DNA from: Flavobacterium psychrophilum
GTDB lineage: Bacteria; Bacteroidota; Bacteroidia; Flavobacteriales; Flavobacteriaceae
DNA length: 64,000 nucleotides
Assembly: GCA_945874225.1 (NCBI GenBank)
Contig: CAMCFT010000005.1
Span: 1-64,000 of the forward strand
Direction of reading: 5' to 3'
Positions 62,359 through 64,000 of the stretch are shown here, piece by piece (the first letter of the stretch is position 1; every line of letters starts with the position of its first letter). Under the pieces are notes generated by a model, which ran no database searches, was not told the origin of the DNA, and saw nothing but the letters and a program-made list of their open reading frames with translations. The translations under genes and the position numbers were made by a program.

Positions 62359-64000
62359 ATGAATTTCGACAGAAAAAATCTTACCAACGATCAATTATTA
62401 GATTTATACAAAAGATTGGTAAAACCACGATTAATCGAAGAAAAAATGTTGATTCTCATCCGACAAGGAAAAGTGTCTAAATGGTTTTCCGGAATTGGTC
62501 AAGAAGCTATTTCTGTAGGAGTTACGGCAGTTTTGGATCAAGATGAATATATTTTACCAATGCACCGAAACTTGGGTGTTTTCACAGGAAGGGATATTCC
62601 TTTGTACCGCCTTTTTTCTCAATGGCAAGGCAAAGCCAATGGGTTTACTAAAGGTCGTGACCGCAGTTTTCATTTTGGAACACAGCAATATAAAATTATC
62701 GGGATGATTTCGCATTTGGGTCCGCAATTGGGCGTTGCAGATGGGATTGCTTTGGCCAACAAACTGCAGCAAAACGGAAAAATAACTGCTGTATTCACTG
62801 GTGAAGGCGCTACAAGTGAAGGTGATTTTCACGAAGCCTTGAATATTGCCGCTGTTTGGGAATTGCCCGTGATGTTTGTCATCGAAAACAATGGTTATGG
62901 ATTATCTACACCAACAGACGAACAATTTCGTTGTGAGAATATAGCTGATAAAGGCATTGGTTACGGAATGGAAAGTCACATTATCGACGGGAATAATATT
63001 CTGGATGTTTATAACAAATTATCGGAATTGAAAGCTTCGATGATTGTGAATCCCCGACCCGTTTTATTGGAATTCAAAACCTTTAGAATGCGCGGGCACG
63101 AAGAGGCGAGTGGCACTAAATATGTTCCTTCAGCGTTAATGGATGAATGGGCCATTAAAGATCCGGTGGAGAATTACAGGAAATTTTTATCCGAAAATGG
63201 AATTCTTTCCGACGATTTTGATACCGCTTTACGCAGCGAAATCAAGGCCGAAATTGATGAAAGTCTGGCTCTTGCCAATGCTGAACCAGAGATTGAAGCC
63301 TCTTACGATGAAGAATTAAGTGACGTTTACAAATCCTATCAATATCAGGAAGTTAAACATTCTGATGAAGTTAAAAATATTCGTTTTATAGATGCTATTT
63401 CCAGCAGTTTGCGACAGTCTATGGAGCGCTATGACAATTTGGTCATTATGGGTCAAGATGTTGCTGAATATGGAGGAGCTTTCAAGATTACCGATGGATT
63501 TGTTGAGCAGTTTGGCAAAGAACGGGTTCGCAACACGCCCATTTGTGAAAGTGCCGTTGTTTCGGCAGGAATGGGATTGTCCATCAACGGGTATAAGGCG
63601 ATTGTAGAAATGCAATTTGCTGATTTTGTTTCTACAGGGTTTAATCCAATAGTAAATTTATTAGCCAAAACACATTACCGTTGGCAGGAAAAAGCAGATG
63701 TTGTGGTTCGAATGCCTTGTGGTGGCGGGACACAAGCAGGACCTTTTCATTCGCAAACAAACGAAGCTTGGTTTACTAAAACACCAGGTTTAAAAGTCGT
63801 TTACCCAGCTTTCCCTTATGATGCAAAAGGACTTTTAGCCGAATCTATAAACGATCCAAATCCAGTCTTGTTTTTTGAGCATAAGCAATTGTACAGAAGT
63901 GTTTACCAAGATGTTCCTATAGATTATTACACATTACCATTAGGAAAAGCCGCATTATTAAAAGAAGGAACTCAGGTTACCATCATAGCATTTGGAGCTG
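62359..64000 (+). CDS. 2-oxoacid dehydrogenase E1, alpha-beta fusion (cut by right edge)
   Basis: 547 residues visible, no stop before the edge. The alpha part has MHRNLGVF, KGRDRSFHFG and the thiamine-diphosphate motif GEGATSEGDFHEALNIAAVW ending VIENNGYG. The beta part starts near residue 330 (IRFIDAISSSLRQSMERYDN, MGQDVAEYGGAFKIT, CESAVVSAGMGL). Fused E1 of this type in Bacteroidetes serves the branched-chain or pyruvate complex. Which one cannot be told here. Confidence 0.92.
   Translation, partial: MNFDRKNLTNDQLLDLYKRLVKPRLIEEKMLILIRQGKVSKWFSGIGQEAISVGVTAVLDQDEYILPMHRNLGVFTGRDIPLYRLFSQWQGKANGFTKGRDRSFHFGTQQYKIIGMISHLGPQLGVADGIALANKLQQNGKITAVFTGEGATSEGDFHEALNIAAVWELPVMFVIENNGYGLSTPTDEQFRCENIADKGIGYGMESHIIDGNNILDVYNKLSELKASMIVNPRPVLLEFKTFRMRGHEEASGTKYVPSALMDEWAIKDPVENYRKFLSENGILSDDFDTALRSEIKAEIDESLALANAEPEIEASYDEELSDVYKSYQYQEVKHSDEVKNIRFIDAISSSLRQSMERYDNLVIMGQDVAEYGGAFKITDGFVEQFGKERVRNTPICESAVVSAGMGLSINGYKAIVEMQFADFVSTGFNPIVNLLAKTHYRWQEKADVVVRMPCGGGTQAGPFHSQTNEAWFTKTPGLKVVYPAFPYDAKGLLAESINDPNPVLFFEHKQLYRSVYQDVPIDYYTLPLGKAALLKEGTQVTIIAFGA

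Overview
The window looks like chromosome from a low-GC member of the Flavobacteriaceae, close to Flavobacterium. The supporting signs are a type IX secretion sorting domain, bacillithiol synthesis (bshB1), Bacteroidetes promoters of the TTG / TAnnTTTG type, few Shine-Dalgarno sequences, and several families of dispersed intergenic repeats typical of flavobacteria. Gene assignments come from reading motifs and family resemblance in the translated sequence; no database search was run.

Layout. 1-13.1 kb is housekeeping: partial purL (-), a secreted endonuclease I and a beta-helix lipoprotein (-), a menaquinone-type thioesterase/isochorismate synthase pair, bshB1, tRNA-His, an M28 peptidase, a dienelactone hydrolase, and an Lrp regulator divergent from ornithine aminotransferase and arginase. 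13.3-22.4 kb is a sulfide/persulfide island: CoA-disulfide reductase-rhodanese, a Crp/Fnr regulator, TauE/SafE exporter, persulfide dioxygenase-rhodanese, thioredoxin, small Cys-containing membrane proteins, two putative methyltransferases, sulfide:quinone oxidoreductase and a 46-aa protein. 22.4-38 kb holds two ABC export systems. The first (TetR-TolC-HlyD-ABC-ABC-permease-permease) is interrupted by a DUF2202/cytochrome c/DUF3365/cupin block. The second is TolC-HlyD-FtsX-ATPase followed by an outer-membrane phospholipase A-like protein. 38-41.7 kb has carbonic anhydrase, cupin and AraC genes separated by three decayed copies of the 3' end of an ABC-2 permease gene, then a LOG-family gene. 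42-48.6 kb is a TolC/MFP/RND efflux operon with a PII-like protein and a DUF2892 protein. 48.7-50.3 kb has a stand-alone LigD phosphoesterase domain and an RMD1-family protein. 50.4-62.1 kb is a full uptake [NiFe]-hydrogenase locus: hyaABCD-hypF-FKBP-hypD-nickel transporter on the minus strand and hypABCE on the plus strand. The window ends inside a fused 2-oxoacid dehydrogenase E1 gene.

Main observation. A TGTAA-N6-TTACA-like palindrome (core GTAAC-N4-GTTAC) lies exactly 36 bp (start to start) upstream of a TAnnTTTG-type -7 element at five transcription units: CoA-disulfide reductase, TauE/persulfide dioxygenase, SQR, the DUF2202/cytochrome c block, and the TolC-RND operon. Three are perfect 14-mers and two are degenerate. 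An FNR-like TGAT-N4-ATCA palindrome sits at the same 36-bp distance from the -7 elements of the hydrogenase operon, the divergent hyp operon and carbonic anhydrase. This points to two class-II-type activator regulons sharing one geometry. The best candidate for the first is the Crp/Fnr protein at 15222-15851, which carries three cysteines (C77, C83, C84) in its sensor domain.

Together the genes suggest a bacterium that oxidises sulfide and hydrogen as supplementary electron donors and controls both through Crp/Fnr-type regulators. Also notable are two mobile-repeat units translated in frame inside purL, and the repeated permease 3'-end remnants.
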